Origin: Chrysoperla carnea
Taxonomy: Eukaryota > Arthropoda > Insecta > Neuroptera > Chrysopidae
Direction of reading: 5' to 3'
Assembly (NCBI RefSeq): GCF_905475395.1
Contig: NC_058342.1
Span: 8,182,001-8,246,000, forward strand
Length of the DNA: 64,000 bases
The translations under genes and the position numbers were made by a program. This document shows, piece after piece, positions 33,450-43,419 of the stretch. Within the stretch, counting starts at the first letter, position 1, and each line of letters begins with the position of its first letter. Below the pieces are notes generated by a model. It was not told the DNA's origin, ran no database searches, and worked only from the letters and a program-made list of their open reading frames with translations.

Positions 33450-36200
33450 TAGACTTGGGAAAGTCGAGAAGTGTAGTGTCAGAAATAGAAAATCTTTGTT
33501 TTCTCCCTTATTTAAGATTTACAATTTTTGTTATTGATACCAAGCAGTAGTACTCTATAGACGCAATACTTTTTCCACAACAGAATTTCCCCGAAGCCTT
33601 GGGAAAGTCGAGAAGTGCAACGTCAGGAATAGAAAAGCAAAGTTTTCTCCCTTAGTTAAGAGTAAAATTTTTGTTATTGAAACCAAGCAATAGTACTCTA
33701 TAGACATAATATTTTGGCCACAACAGAATTTTCCCGGAGCCTTGGGAAAGTCGAGAAGTGTAGTGTCAGAAATAGAAAAGCATAGTTTTCTCCCTTAGTT
33801 AAGAGGAACAATTTTTGTTATTGATATCAAGCAATAGTACTCTATAGACATAGTATTTTGGCTACAACAGAATTTTCCTGGAGCCTTAGGAAAGTCGAGA
33901 AGTGTAGTGTCAGGAATTGGAAACTTATTTGGGAGGAACAATTTTTGTTATTGATACCAAGCAACAGTACTCTATAGACGCAATATTTTGGCCAAAACAG
34001 AATTTTCCCGAAGCCTTGGGAAAGTCGAGAAATGTAGTGTCAGGAATAGAAAATCTTAGTTTTCTCCTTTATTAAGGAGGTACAATTTTTGTTATTGATA
34101 CCAAGCAATAGTACTCTATAGACGCAATATTTTGGCCATAAAAGAATTTTCCCGAAGCCTTGGGAAAGTCGAGAAGTGAAGTGTCAGAATTAGAAAATTT
34201 TAGTTTTCTCCCTTAATTAAGAGGTACAATTTTTGTTATTGATACCAAGCAATAGTAGTCTATAGACATAATATTTTTGCTACAAAAGAATTTTCCCGGA
34301 GCCTTGGGAAAGTCGAGAAGTGTAGTGTCAGAAATAGAAAATCATAGTTTTCTCCATTAGTTAAGAGGTACAATTTTTGTTATTGATACCAAGCAATAGT
34401 ACTCTATAGACATAATATTTTGGCCACAATAGAATTTTCCCGGAGCCTTGGGAAAGTCGAGAAGTGTAGTGTCAGAAATAAAAAATCTTTGTTTTCTCCC
34501 TTATTAAGGAGGTACAATTTTTGTTATTGATACTCAGCAATGGTACTTCATAGACATAATATTTTGGCCAAAACAGAATTTTTCCGGAACCTTGGGAAAG
34601 TCGAGAAGTTTAATGTCGGGAATAGAAAATCTTAGTTTTCTCCCTTATTTAAGAGGTACAATTTTTGTTATTGATACCAAGCAATAGTACTCTATAGACG
34701 CAATATTTTGGCCACAACATAATTTTCCCGAAGCCTTGGGAAAGTCGAGAAGTGTAGTGTCAGGAATAGAAAATCTTAGTTTTCTCCTTTATTAAGGAGG
34801 TACAATTTTTGTTATTGATACCAAGCAATAGTACTCTAAAGACGCAATATTTTGGCCATAAAAGAATTTTACCGAACCCCTGGGAAAGTCGAGAAGTGTA
34901 GTGTCAGAAATAAAAAATCTTAGTTTTCTCCCTTATTAAGGAGGTACAATTTTTGTTATTGATACTCAGCAATAGTACTTCATAGACATAATATTTTGGC
35001 CATAACAGAATTTTCTCGGAGCCTTGGGAAAGTCGAGAAGTGTAGTGTCAGAAATAGAAAATCATAGTTTTCTCCATTAGTTAAGAAGTACAATTTTTAT
35101 TATTGATACCAAGCAATAGTACTCTATAGATGTAATATTTTGGCTGCAACAAAATTTTCCCGGAGTCTTGGGAAAGTCGAGAAGTGTAGTTTCAGGAATA
35201 GAAAATCTAAATTTTCTCCCTTATTAAGGAGGTACAATTTTTGTTATTGATACCAAGCAATAGTTCTCTATAGACGCAATACTTTGGCAATAACAGAATT
35301 TTCCCGAATCCTTGGGAAAGTCGAGAAGTGTAGTGTCAGGAATAGAAAATCTTAGTTTTCTCCCTTATTTAAGAGGTACAATTTTTGTTATTGATACCAA
35401 GCAATAGTACTCTATAGACGGAATATTTTGGCCATAACAGAATTTTCCCGTAGTCTTGGGAAAGTCGAGAAGTGTAGTGTCAGAAATAGAAAATCTTAGT
35501 TTTCTCCCTTATTAAGGAGGTACAATGTTTTTATTGATACCAAGCAATAGTATTCTATGTAGTGTAGTGTCAGAAATAGAAAATCTTTGTTTTCTCCCTT
35601 ATTTAAGAGGTACAATTTTTGTTATTGATACCAAGCAATAGTACTCTATAGACGCAATATTTTTTCCACAACAGAATTTTCCCGAAGCCTTGGCAAAGTC
35701 GAGAAGTGCAGTGTCAGGAATAGAAAATCTTAGTTTTCTCCCTTATTAAGGAGGTACAATTTTTGTAATTGATACCAAGCAATAAAACTCTATAGACGCA
35801 ATATTTTGGCTACAACAGAATTTTCCCGGAGCCTCGGGAAAGTTGAGAAGTGTAGTGTTAGGAACAGAAAATCTTAGTTTTCTCCCTTATTAAGTGGGGA
35901 CAATTTTTGTTATTGATACCAAGCAATAGTACTCTATAGACGCAATATTTTGGCCATAACAGAATTTTTCCGGAGCCTTGGGAAAGTCAAGAACTGTAGT
36001 GTCAGAAATAGAAAATCTTAGTTTTCTCCCTTATTAAGGAGGTACAATTTTTATTATGGATACCAAGCAATAGAAAGAACTCTATAGATATAATATTTTG
36101 GCTATAACAGAATATTCCCACCGCATGGGGAAAGTCGAGAATGGCAGTGTCAGCAATAGAAAAACTTAGTTTTCTGCCTTATTTTAGGGGTACAATGTTT
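33450..36200 (-). repeat. Right tandem array of the Foldback-like element (~143-bp unit, about 19-20 copies)
   Basis: The reverse complement of the left-array unit is repeated head to tail. The GAAAGTCGAG landmark recurs near 33461, 33602, 33745, 33891, 34020, 34162, 34308, 34452, 34597, 34740, 34883, 35028, 35173, 35315, 35460, 35695, 35837 (variant), 35981 and 36130. One junction near 35555 has a truncated unit. Units are highly similar, and sub-variants recur at intervals, for example the TTAAGGAGG and ATTTAAGAGG versions. Confidence 0.93.
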
Positions 36201-36832
36201 GTTGTTTATATTCTTTTTGTTTCGGGTGTAATATTTTGACCCTTTAAAAAAAATGGAACAGTGTCAGCAATTGTTTATATTATAAAAAAGTTTCGATGTC
36301 AATTTTCTAGGTTATTCAAAAAATTGAAAAATTCTTTCTTGTGGTACAATTATTTTTGTTTTGGGTACAATTTTTTGGCACATTCGAAATGAACTTCCGA
36401 ACAAGTGCTTGGGGCTCATTTTTCGAAGTCGATTTTCGGGATAATTTGAGATGTTTAATTTGCTATGTGTAAATCAATCAAAAATACTGTATGAGTGTTA
36501 TATATTGACCTTACATATGCCCTCTAGAACAATCTCTACAATTGTGAATATGATATAAAAATTTTCGATAATAATTTTCTAGGTTATTCGGAGAGTCGGA
36601 AATTTTTTTTTGTGGTACAATTATTTTCATTGTGGGTACAATTTTTTGGCACATTCGAATTTCACCTCCGAAAAAGTGGGGTGCGGCTCATTTTTTCGAA
36701 CTCAATTTTCGGGGTTATTTGAATGGTACAATTTCTTTGCTTGGTGGTACAATTAGGTACTATTTTGGTACAATTTTTATGATGTTAAAATTTTCATGAT
36801 ATTCGCTAGTCGTATGCCAAGTTCACGGAGGT
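36201..36832 (-). repeat. Right outer terminal inverted repeat of the Foldback-like element
   Basis: Reverse complement of 27803-28440, ending TTCACGGAGGT at 36832. It is followed by CTATTACAT, the second copy of the target duplication. Confidence 0.9.
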
Positions 36833-37240
36833 CTATTACATCTACAAATATGGGATTATAAAAGTATTAACCAAGTTATTACCAAAATTATTTAATTGTC
36901 TCATTCCATGTAAAAAAGGCGGCAATGGAGACACATTCAATTTTTATAACTGTCTTTTTGGTGACAACAAGCACAATCAAGTACAACCGATATCATCAGA
37001 AGTAACTTACGAACCGACAACAGAAACTTGTCTAATAAATAATCGCAGAAGGTTATTATTAGGGACCAATACAACTTTAAACACCTGGAAACTAATCAAG
37101 AAGGGGACCACCACAGACTCGAGAAGCTCCAAAATCTTGTTCCAAAATTTAGTAACTTCTCTAATGGCAGAGGAATGTGGAGTATCGGAAATGGCACATC
37201 CTGTTGAAATAAAAAATCCCAAATTTGCAAAAATATTATA
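36833..37240 (+). pseudogene. Gypsy-2 envelope-like gene, segment 3 (cytoplasmic end)
   Basis: After the Foldback-like insertion and one copy of the 9-bp duplication, the same frame as segment 2 stays open to TAA at 37238-37240. It shows a basic, leucine-rich stretch and a CKKGGNGD motif, then a hydrophilic tail. It is the C-terminal, inside-facing end of the envelope-like protein. The uninterrupted frame over ~400 bases shows that this end of env had decayed little when the transposon arrived. Confidence 0.75.
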
Positions 37241-37778
37241 AAATTATTTTTTATTCTTGTGTGAATTTCATTACTTAAGCAAAAATAACCAATATAATTT
37301 TTGTATAAATAAAATCAATCGAAACCATTTTTTTTCAGTTCTAATCAAAGTTTCGTAAAGTTCTAATAAAATTTTTGTCAGTCAAGTTCAAATTAAGTCA
37401 TTGTATTTTTATTGTATAATTTTAATAATCGGTTTAATTTTGTTTTAATAAATTAAAGATTTAATATTGTGTAAAATAAATTATTCATTATTTCAACAAA
37501 ACCTTCAGTCGTTTTTAAATAGAATAATTATAAATAAATCGACGCACAGTTAAATCAAAACACCGAAATAAATTATCGACGTTAAAAACAGTAATCGAAC
37601 GCGACCGGAACTAACGATTAAATTAGAGCTCCGTTTCTTATGTTTCTCGAAAAAACTAAGTAGCGATCCTCCTCATCTTTTTAACAAGATTGCCAAGTCG
37701 TTCTCGAGCATTATAATTCGGTCAAAAGTGATTGGAAATTAATCATCGAAGTATAATATATTTGGGACACGACAAAAT
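37241..37778 (+). repeat. Gypsy-2 3' LTR (5' boundary not resolved)
   Basis: The last ~130 bases match the truncated 5' LTR (20844-20975). The start cannot be fixed because the 5' LTR is truncated. The interval is AT-rich and non-coding, with AATAAA-type signals near 37308 and 37446-37500. Confidence 0.7.
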
Positions 37779-37827
37779 TGGCGATCCTGCCAGGATATCC
37801 AGAATCCCAGGTCAAGACGGTGTAACA
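37779..37827 (+). other. Second Gypsy-2-type primer-binding site and leader after the 3' LTR
   Basis: TGGCGATCCTGCCAGG and the following leader (CCCAGGTCAAGACGGTGTAA) repeat 20976-21024. A primer-binding site should not follow a 3' LTR. This LTR is therefore also the 5' LTR of a second, mostly deleted element body, as in a tandem LTR-body-LTR-body array. The leader resumes at 37908 (TAGCTATCCCACTGGA) after an 80-bp insert. Confidence 0.8.
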
Positions 37828-37907
37828 ACTAACAGCTTGGTGTAAATTTTGGGTATCATCGAACCAAATCAACTGAAGTAGAATATATATCATCTACCAA
37901 GAGTTTA
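37828..37907 (+). pseudogene. 80-bp insert resembling a copia RNase H fragment
   Basis: It lies between the two halves of the Gypsy-2 leader, which are contiguous at 21022-21030 in the 5' copy. In one frame it reads STEVEYISSTKSL, similar to the S-T-x-A-E-Y-I segment of Ty1/copia RNase H. In the neighbouring frame an upstream WCKFWVSSNQ resembles the preceding strand. The fragment is short and frameshifted, so the assignment is tentative. Confidence 0.4.
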
Positions 37908-37923
37908 TAGCTATCCCACTGGA

Positions 37924-39300
37924 CCAAACTCCACCTGAACCAAATCATCGAATACACCAGAAAATGGAAAATCAAATTAAACAAAGATAAAACTGAACAC
38001 ATAGTTTTTTCGAGAAAATTTAAAGATACAAAGATCACTTCCCCATTATATATTAATAAAATAAAAATAAAACCGAAACACGAAGTTAAGTATCTTGGGC
38101 TCATAATGGACAAAAAACTGTATTTTAAAAGTCACTTTAAATCGATTAACGAAAAAGTAAATACAGCCATCAGAACCCTATATCCCCTCCTCAATAAAAA
38201 AAGTCCTATGTCAATACAAAATAAAAAACTATTGTACACAGCAATCATAAGACCAATAATTACATACGCCGCTCCTGTCTGGAGTTGTGATGCCTCATAC
38301 ACAACACTAAATAAAATACAAATACTACAGAACAGATGCGTTCGCCTTATACTAAACAAAGACAGATACACTTCAATTAGAACACTACACAGACTAGCCG
38401 ACATACCTACAATCAACCAACACATACAAAAACTTATACATAAATTCGCTAACAGAAGTCTACACAACAGCAATCTTACAAAACACTTAATATCAAAGTA
38501 CATCAATCTCACTTAACCAAAACACACAAAAACGTAACATGCAAAGATACTAAGTATACAAATCACGAAATCAACATTATATTACACAAGCGAGATGGCT
38601 CCGTGGTTAGCATACTCGACTTCTATACAAAGTACACCGGATCGTAACCCGGTCGTGCCAAAAAAAAAAAACTTTTTCTTTTTATTTTAGCCGACATATT
38701 TATATATTTATTTTCAATTTCTTCTCTCATCTACTACTATGTATATGTATATATTATTTCATTTTAAAATAACAAACTCTGTAATTTATGTAATAGTAAA
38801 AAAAAAAAAAAAAAAAAAAAAAAATAGTTTAAGAAAACAATTCAACATACTCTTACTGTAATATACAACATTCATAAATTAACCAACATAAAAACATATG
38901 AACATATAAAAGATCTGAATACCAATATATATTATGTAATCAAATATCAATAATGTAAATAATATTTTGGAAGAAATAAAATAAAAATAACCCAAACCCA
39001 ACATCCTAATACCCATAATAATCCCCGATAAATTAAACAGGTTTTTTCCCTCTATTTTTTCCTGTAAAACAAACCAAATCTATCCCCATAAACCCACCCC
39101 ATTTGTAATAGTTTAAGTACTTAGATTATTAAATATTCAAAGCATCAGCAGAATACAACTTACATGAGGATGAAAGTACTAGGTACTAATAACCTCTAAA
39201 CAAACATACAATGTATATATTTAATTTTTATTTGTTGTTAAGTTTTTGTATTTATTTTAATAAATAAAGTTGTTTTTGTTAAAAAAATAAAATAAAATAA
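37924..39300 (+). pseudogene. 5'-truncated jockey-like LINE: reverse transcriptase end and 3' region
   Basis: The reading from about 37930 (YTRKWKIKLNKDKTEHIVFS, then EVKYLGLIMDKKLYFKSH near 38080) is the thumb-side end of a non-LTR reverse transcriptase. The open frame 38106-38516 continues with PIITYAAPVWSCDAS and the usual C-terminal LQNRCVRLI block. The catalytic FADD box and the endonuclease lie upstream and are missing, as expected for a 5'-truncated LINE copy. The 3' part holds a tRNA-like sequence, an A26-type run near 38803 and an AATAAA hexamer near 39260, and it ends in an A-rich tail at 39281-39300. This copy is dead on arrival. Confidence 0.85.
38590..38660 (+). other. tRNA-like (SINE-head-like) sequence in the LINE 3' region
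   Basis: ATGGCTCCGTGGTTAGCATA fits the polymerase III A box with the D-arm. GGATCGTAACC fits a degenerate B box inside a CCGG...CCGG T-arm. An A run follows. The acceptor stem pairs poorly, so this is a tRNA-derived SINE head or a tRNA-related tail module, not a functional tRNA gene. Confidence 0.55.
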
Positions 39301-39389
39301 GGATTCATAAGGTCTCTCCTTTCTAAATATAAAGACCTTTGGTGGCAGCATCTTCCCTTGGACCCCCTACACCAGGCAGTAACGTAACA
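39301..39389 (+). repeat. LTR 3'-end fragment of the small LTR element (see 46049)
   Basis: GGATTCATAAGGTCTCTCCT through GGCAGTAACGTAACA matches 46436-46523 and 47730-47798. It follows the LINE A-tail directly. Only the last ~90 bases of the LTR are present. Confidence 0.75.
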
Positions 39390-39590
39390 ATAGATTTTTC
39401 TTATTTAAACTTATTTCAAACAATTTTTCTTATTTACTTATTCAAATCGGATACGTCCCATTAAGATTCATGTTAGTTTGATTTTTTTTTTTGTGGCACG
39501 GGTAGGTAAGACGTTTGATTCTCTATATATTAAACGTCATATTATTCAATTAATATTTTTTTTCTTCTTTGTGTGAGTGGATGTGACGTT

Positions 39591-39764
39591 TTGATTTTCA
39601 AAAATATTAAACATCACATTGTTTGTTATGAAAATTATTTTATGTAATTATCATATTTTCTATGTCAATGGTTCACATATTTTGCGAATCTATGGTATAC
39701 TTGTTTAATTTGTGATCTGGTGGGAGACGGTCGATCATTAAAAACTGTTGAATACTCAAACAAT
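39591..39764 (+). repeat. Unknown repeat R, short internally deleted copy
   Basis: GTGACGTTTTGATTTTC to GTTGAATACT matches 40022-40280, with a gap that removes about 90 bases (GATATTGCC through GTAGATC). It lies immediately upstream of the full copy, in the same orientation. Confidence 0.75.
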
Positions 39765-40942
39765 ACATCAAATCTGGATTGCTTTAACGAAGAATTTGTC
39801 CCTGATGAAGATTGCATCGCTATCCTGCAAAACATTTATGTACTTGCAAATCGGGTGCGAGAACCGAAGGTGCATGGTCTCATGTGAGGGCTAAGATAAT
39901 TTTTGGGGTTTGCTCGACATAAGATAAATCTGAAGTATTCATCAATAACTGCTAAATACTGTATTAAGTGCTGAAAGTAATAATTTAAATATCTAAGCCC
40001 CAAATACACAGATTTAGAATTGTGACGTTTTGATTTTCAAAAATATTAAACATCACATTGTTTGTTTTGAAAATTATTTATTGGATTACTTTATGCAATT
40101 ATCATATTTTCTATGTCAATGGTTCACATATTTTGCGAATCTATGATATACTTCTTTAATTTGTGATATTGCCGATAGAGCGTAAGATATGCTTGGCGTT
40201 TTCAAAAAAAGGGGGACGGACAGGGATTCGGTTCGTAGATCTAGTGGGAGACGGTCGATCATTAACTTCTGTTGAATACTTAAACATGAACTCGTTCTTT
40301 CTTTATTTTAATTTCATCTTAAAAATTCTCGGCAATCCTTGAAAATATTTGTATTTATCAAGGTAATTTTGTTTATAATTATGTTTTCTTTTGTACCGTT
40401 GAAAATTTTTTTTTTTTTGACACTCCTCGAAAATATGATAAGCATGTGTTTTTCACATAGTTAATTATCTTCAATTTATTTTATTGAATACTTCTTATTT
40501 TTGTTTTAATTAAATTTAAAATCATCATATCTTTTGATATTAATTATTTCTGTATCGGTATGGAGATTATTGCTATAATTTTTTATTCTCCTTATCTTGT
40601 AAAACATTGTGTCATATCTATGTTTCAAATACACTTAAATAAATTGATTTAATACAAATGATATTTCGAAAAGTGTTATTTTAAATTTATTTTCTTTAAT
40701 TAATCACGCTATGGGCCCCGTTATTAAATTATACAATCTTGGGATCCACAATACTTCCCAAATATCAATAATTCCTATATTTAATAATACACTTCCACTC
40801 CTTTAAAGAAATATACCCATTCTGGTGACAGAAAATTTTTATTATAACTATTCCTTCAATATGGGTTTCCTCTACCCCATTATTGACTATTAACTCCCAC
40901 TCTTTTATCCCTTGTTATGTCTTATCATTTTAAATCACTTCG

Positions 40943-41031
<89 letters not shown>
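39765..41031 (+). repeat. Unknown repeat R, copy B, uninterrupted (empty Gypsy-3 site)
   Basis: It matches 11766-11960 joined to 19770-20838. The join is at about 39959/39960 (CTAAATAC|TGTATTAAG), with no LTR sequence between. It ends in an (AT)n tract (40943-41031), as does copy A. The repeat class is unknown. Confidence 0.9.
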
Positions 41032-41034
<3 letters not shown>

Positions 41035-42240
41035 ACATAAAATATATATAATATTATTATTAAATTTCTTACGTAATAGAATTCATTAAAACAATTGTAC
41101 GATATTTTGCCTTAGAATAAAAAAAAACATTGATGTCACATCTTAACAGTTTAAGATTAAGAATCAAAATGAAAACCATAATAAACCAAATCAATATTCA
41201 AAGAGCTATGACAAAATATGGGTACTAGAACTAATTTTTATGACAATCATTATTCCAAAAAACAATGAAGTGAACCGTCGTCTAACACCACAAATTATCC
41301 TATACGTATAAGAATAATTTTTTGACGATTTGTCGAATACATGGAACTTGTTTTTCAATTTCATTAATTTCAAATAATAAAAATTTAGTTTTAGTAATAT
41401 TACAAAATAATAACAACACTTCAATGGCAATCATCTAATGAATGGAATAAAATGCGATGTTTGGTATCTAGTAAGGTAAAGTAATTATACTAAACAAACG
41501 CGATTCAAATTTACATAATTCAAATTTCTCAATTCGTGTTGGAAAATAATTTTTTAGATGAAGCTTTCACTTATAAAATTTCAAATTATTTATTAATTTA
41601 ATCATATTAGTTATTTTAAAAAATAAAAGATTATTTAAAATTATGAAACTAAATTTAGCGGACACCTTATAAGTTTGAATTTTATTTCAATGTCATTAAA
41701 TATGCTAAAGAAATAATGAACATAATCTTAAATATAATCTTAATGAACACAAATATTAATATTTATGAAAAAAATTTTTGATTTTAATATGTTACAGATT
41801 ATTAAAGTACAATCCTACAAAACTTCGGATAAGACCGGATATGAAGGCGTATGTAATAATTGACACACAAATTTCCAACGCAGCTTTTTGGGACCACTTT
41901 CGTTTTGGTGTCGAAACACTTTGATCTCATGATAACTTTTGTTCCATATATTGATAGACTGAAAAAAGTTTTATTTTCTAAAATTTTGATTTGAATATTG
42001 TAACTACCCGATAATTTGAAAGTTCAAAAAAAATTTAACTAAATAGTTTTTCAAAATTTACCGTACATGGGGCATAAAATATTATAGGTTGCGATATGTG
42101 GTCATCTAAAATGAAAATTGAATGTCTCGCATTTGGGACAATATTTTTTCAATAATTTGACATCTGTGTAGTATAGAATTTTACATTAATAACATTATTT
42201 TCATAGAATTAATTTCGACTAATATTTCGAAGTAATTAAA
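41032..42240. other. AT-rich interval without recognisable genes
   Basis: No coding segment, LTR or inverted repeat is convincing. The few open stretches lack family motifs and splice context. Confidence 0.5.
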
Positions 42241-43410
42241 TTTCCTAAGTATAAAAGCAGTAAATCTATTTTTCAAAATAAGAAAACAACATAATAATTC
42301 AAACTATACTGCTTTTATCTTCTGAAAATAGAAATTACTGCTTTCTTACTCTTTATTACGTGCTATATCATAATATTATGATCTGCACTTACCGATGAAG
42401 AAAGCAGTAATTACCACTTGACTGCTTTTTTTTGTTGAATCGTTTACATTTGAAAGTAAAATATTGTTGAGAGTGCTGTGCAGTTTTTCCGGGTTCTCTG
42501 GTAAATAATATTGGAGGTAAGTGCATTTTTGAAAAAAAAATCTTATTTTACAATTTTTAAAATAATGTACATTTTAATATTGCATGACATGTTGTCATTT
42601 GCAAGTATTGTAAGTTTGCAGCGTGATTTTATATTTTTTTAAATTTCTAACTCTACTTTCTTTTATTCAATCGCCTTAAAGATTTGAATAAAGTTTCGTG
42701 TATAATTTAAAATAAAATATTAATATAATAACAGTAGTTAAAAAAATTTTTCACAGATAAGTGTCACTTCTGAAAATGGAAGTTGTTTCTCCGAAACAAG
42801 ATGAATCCAGTGAACGTGAACAAAAAGGCAATTGCACTCAAACCACTAGCTTAAAAACGTTTGAAGCATTCACAGAAAATCAAATTTTACCATCACTGTG
42901 TGTAGAAGATTTACAGGTCCATTCAATGTGCGACGATGTGTTTATGGTGATCGATGAGTGTTCAATGAACGAAATTCCAGAAGCTGTGTCATATGAAGCC
43001 AGATGCATAGATAGATAATGGAAATATCAGATTCTGGCGATATTGAGTCAAATACTGATAATTCAAGACGTAAATTGTTGTAATTAATAAAAACAGCGTA
43101 AGAAAGCAGAAATCTCATTTTACAGAGTAAGAAGGTAGTAAATTATAGGTTACTGCCTTTTCTGCTTACAGCAGTAAATATAGTGCGTCATTTATTTTTG
43201 GTCCGTCGATTAATTACTTTTTGAAAATACTCAAAAATAACTTTTTAGAGAGTCATGAAAAATATTATTAGCCATTTACTCAAAATTATGAAAGAATACT
43301 ATCATTAATTTAGTTAAAAACAATATGAAATTTAAATTCGATTTTTCTCTAATTTGGCATTTTGCACGTTACTGCCTTTTCCCTAAGTACGGCAGAAAAG
43401 TTCTAAAAAG
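42241..43410. repeat. Cluster of (T)ACTGC(T/C)TTT motifs in both orientations around a small ORF
   Basis: AAAGCAGTAA-type and TTACTGCTTT-type words recur near 42256, 42309, 42337, 42404, 42420, 43113, 43152, 43172 and 43371. Several are arranged as inverted pairs on both sides of the ORF at 42757-43083. They could be remnants of subterminal repeats of a small transposon. Confidence 0.45.
42757..43083 (+). CDS. Small unknown ORF on a probable second exon
   Basis: An acceptor-like TTTTTCACAG ends at 42756, and a donor-like GGAGGTAAGTG lies near 42511, implying a ~240-bp intron. The frame from ATG 42761 (or 42776) runs to 43018 and gives a hydrophilic, acidic protein of 80-85 residues with several cysteines (LCVEDLQVHSMCDD near residue 48). 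A second frame at 43018-43083 (MEISDSGDIESNTD) could be its continuation after a one-base change. There are no known domains. It could be the first coding part of a transposon gene or a small host gene; I do not recognise it. Confidence 0.35.
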
Positions 43411-43419
43411 TTAAAAATA

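Larger units (their letters stand above)
27803..36832 (+). mobile_element. Foldback/NOF-like DNA transposon (Mutator superfamily by inference), 9,030 bp
   Basis: The ends are perfect inverted copies of ACCTCCGTGAACTTGGCATA and continue as inverted repeats for ~0.6 kb. Inside these lie inverted arrays of a ~143-bp tandem unit, and between the arrays is one transposase gene. The element is flanked by the 9-bp direct repeat CTATTACAT (27794-27802, 36833-36841). Long inverted repeats made of tandem units plus a 9-bp duplication are the hallmarks of Drosophila Foldback (FB), whose NOF protein belongs to the Mutator-like group. The insertion is precise within the Gypsy-2 envelope-like gene. The two outer repeats are about 95% identical by eye. 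The transposase is frameshifted. Confidence 0.85.
20844..37778 (+). mobile_element. Errantivirus-like gypsy element (Gypsy-2) with gag, pol and envelope-like gene, interrupted by a solo LTR and a Foldback-like transposon
   Basis: The layout is: truncated 5' LTR, primer-binding site, gag, pol, envelope-like gene and 3' LTR. The presence of an F-like envelope gene and the 17.6/297-like RT and integrase suggest the errantivirus branch of Ty3/gypsy. Two later insertions lie inside env: a BEL-type solo LTR at 26486-27054 and a 9-kb DNA transposon at 27803-36832. After removing the DNA transposon and one copy of its target duplication, the env frame continues. The gag-pol genes carry multiple stops and frameshifts, so the copy is defective. 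Confidence 0.85.

Noticed and set aside
28441..36200. CRISPR-like array
   Set aside because: Repeats are regularly spaced but nearly the whole ~143-bp unit is repeated. There are no unique spacers, and the arrays are arms of a eukaryotic transposon.
38590..38660. A functional tRNA gene
   Set aside because: The acceptor stem does not pair, the B box deviates from consensus, and it sits in a LINE 3' region next to an A run.
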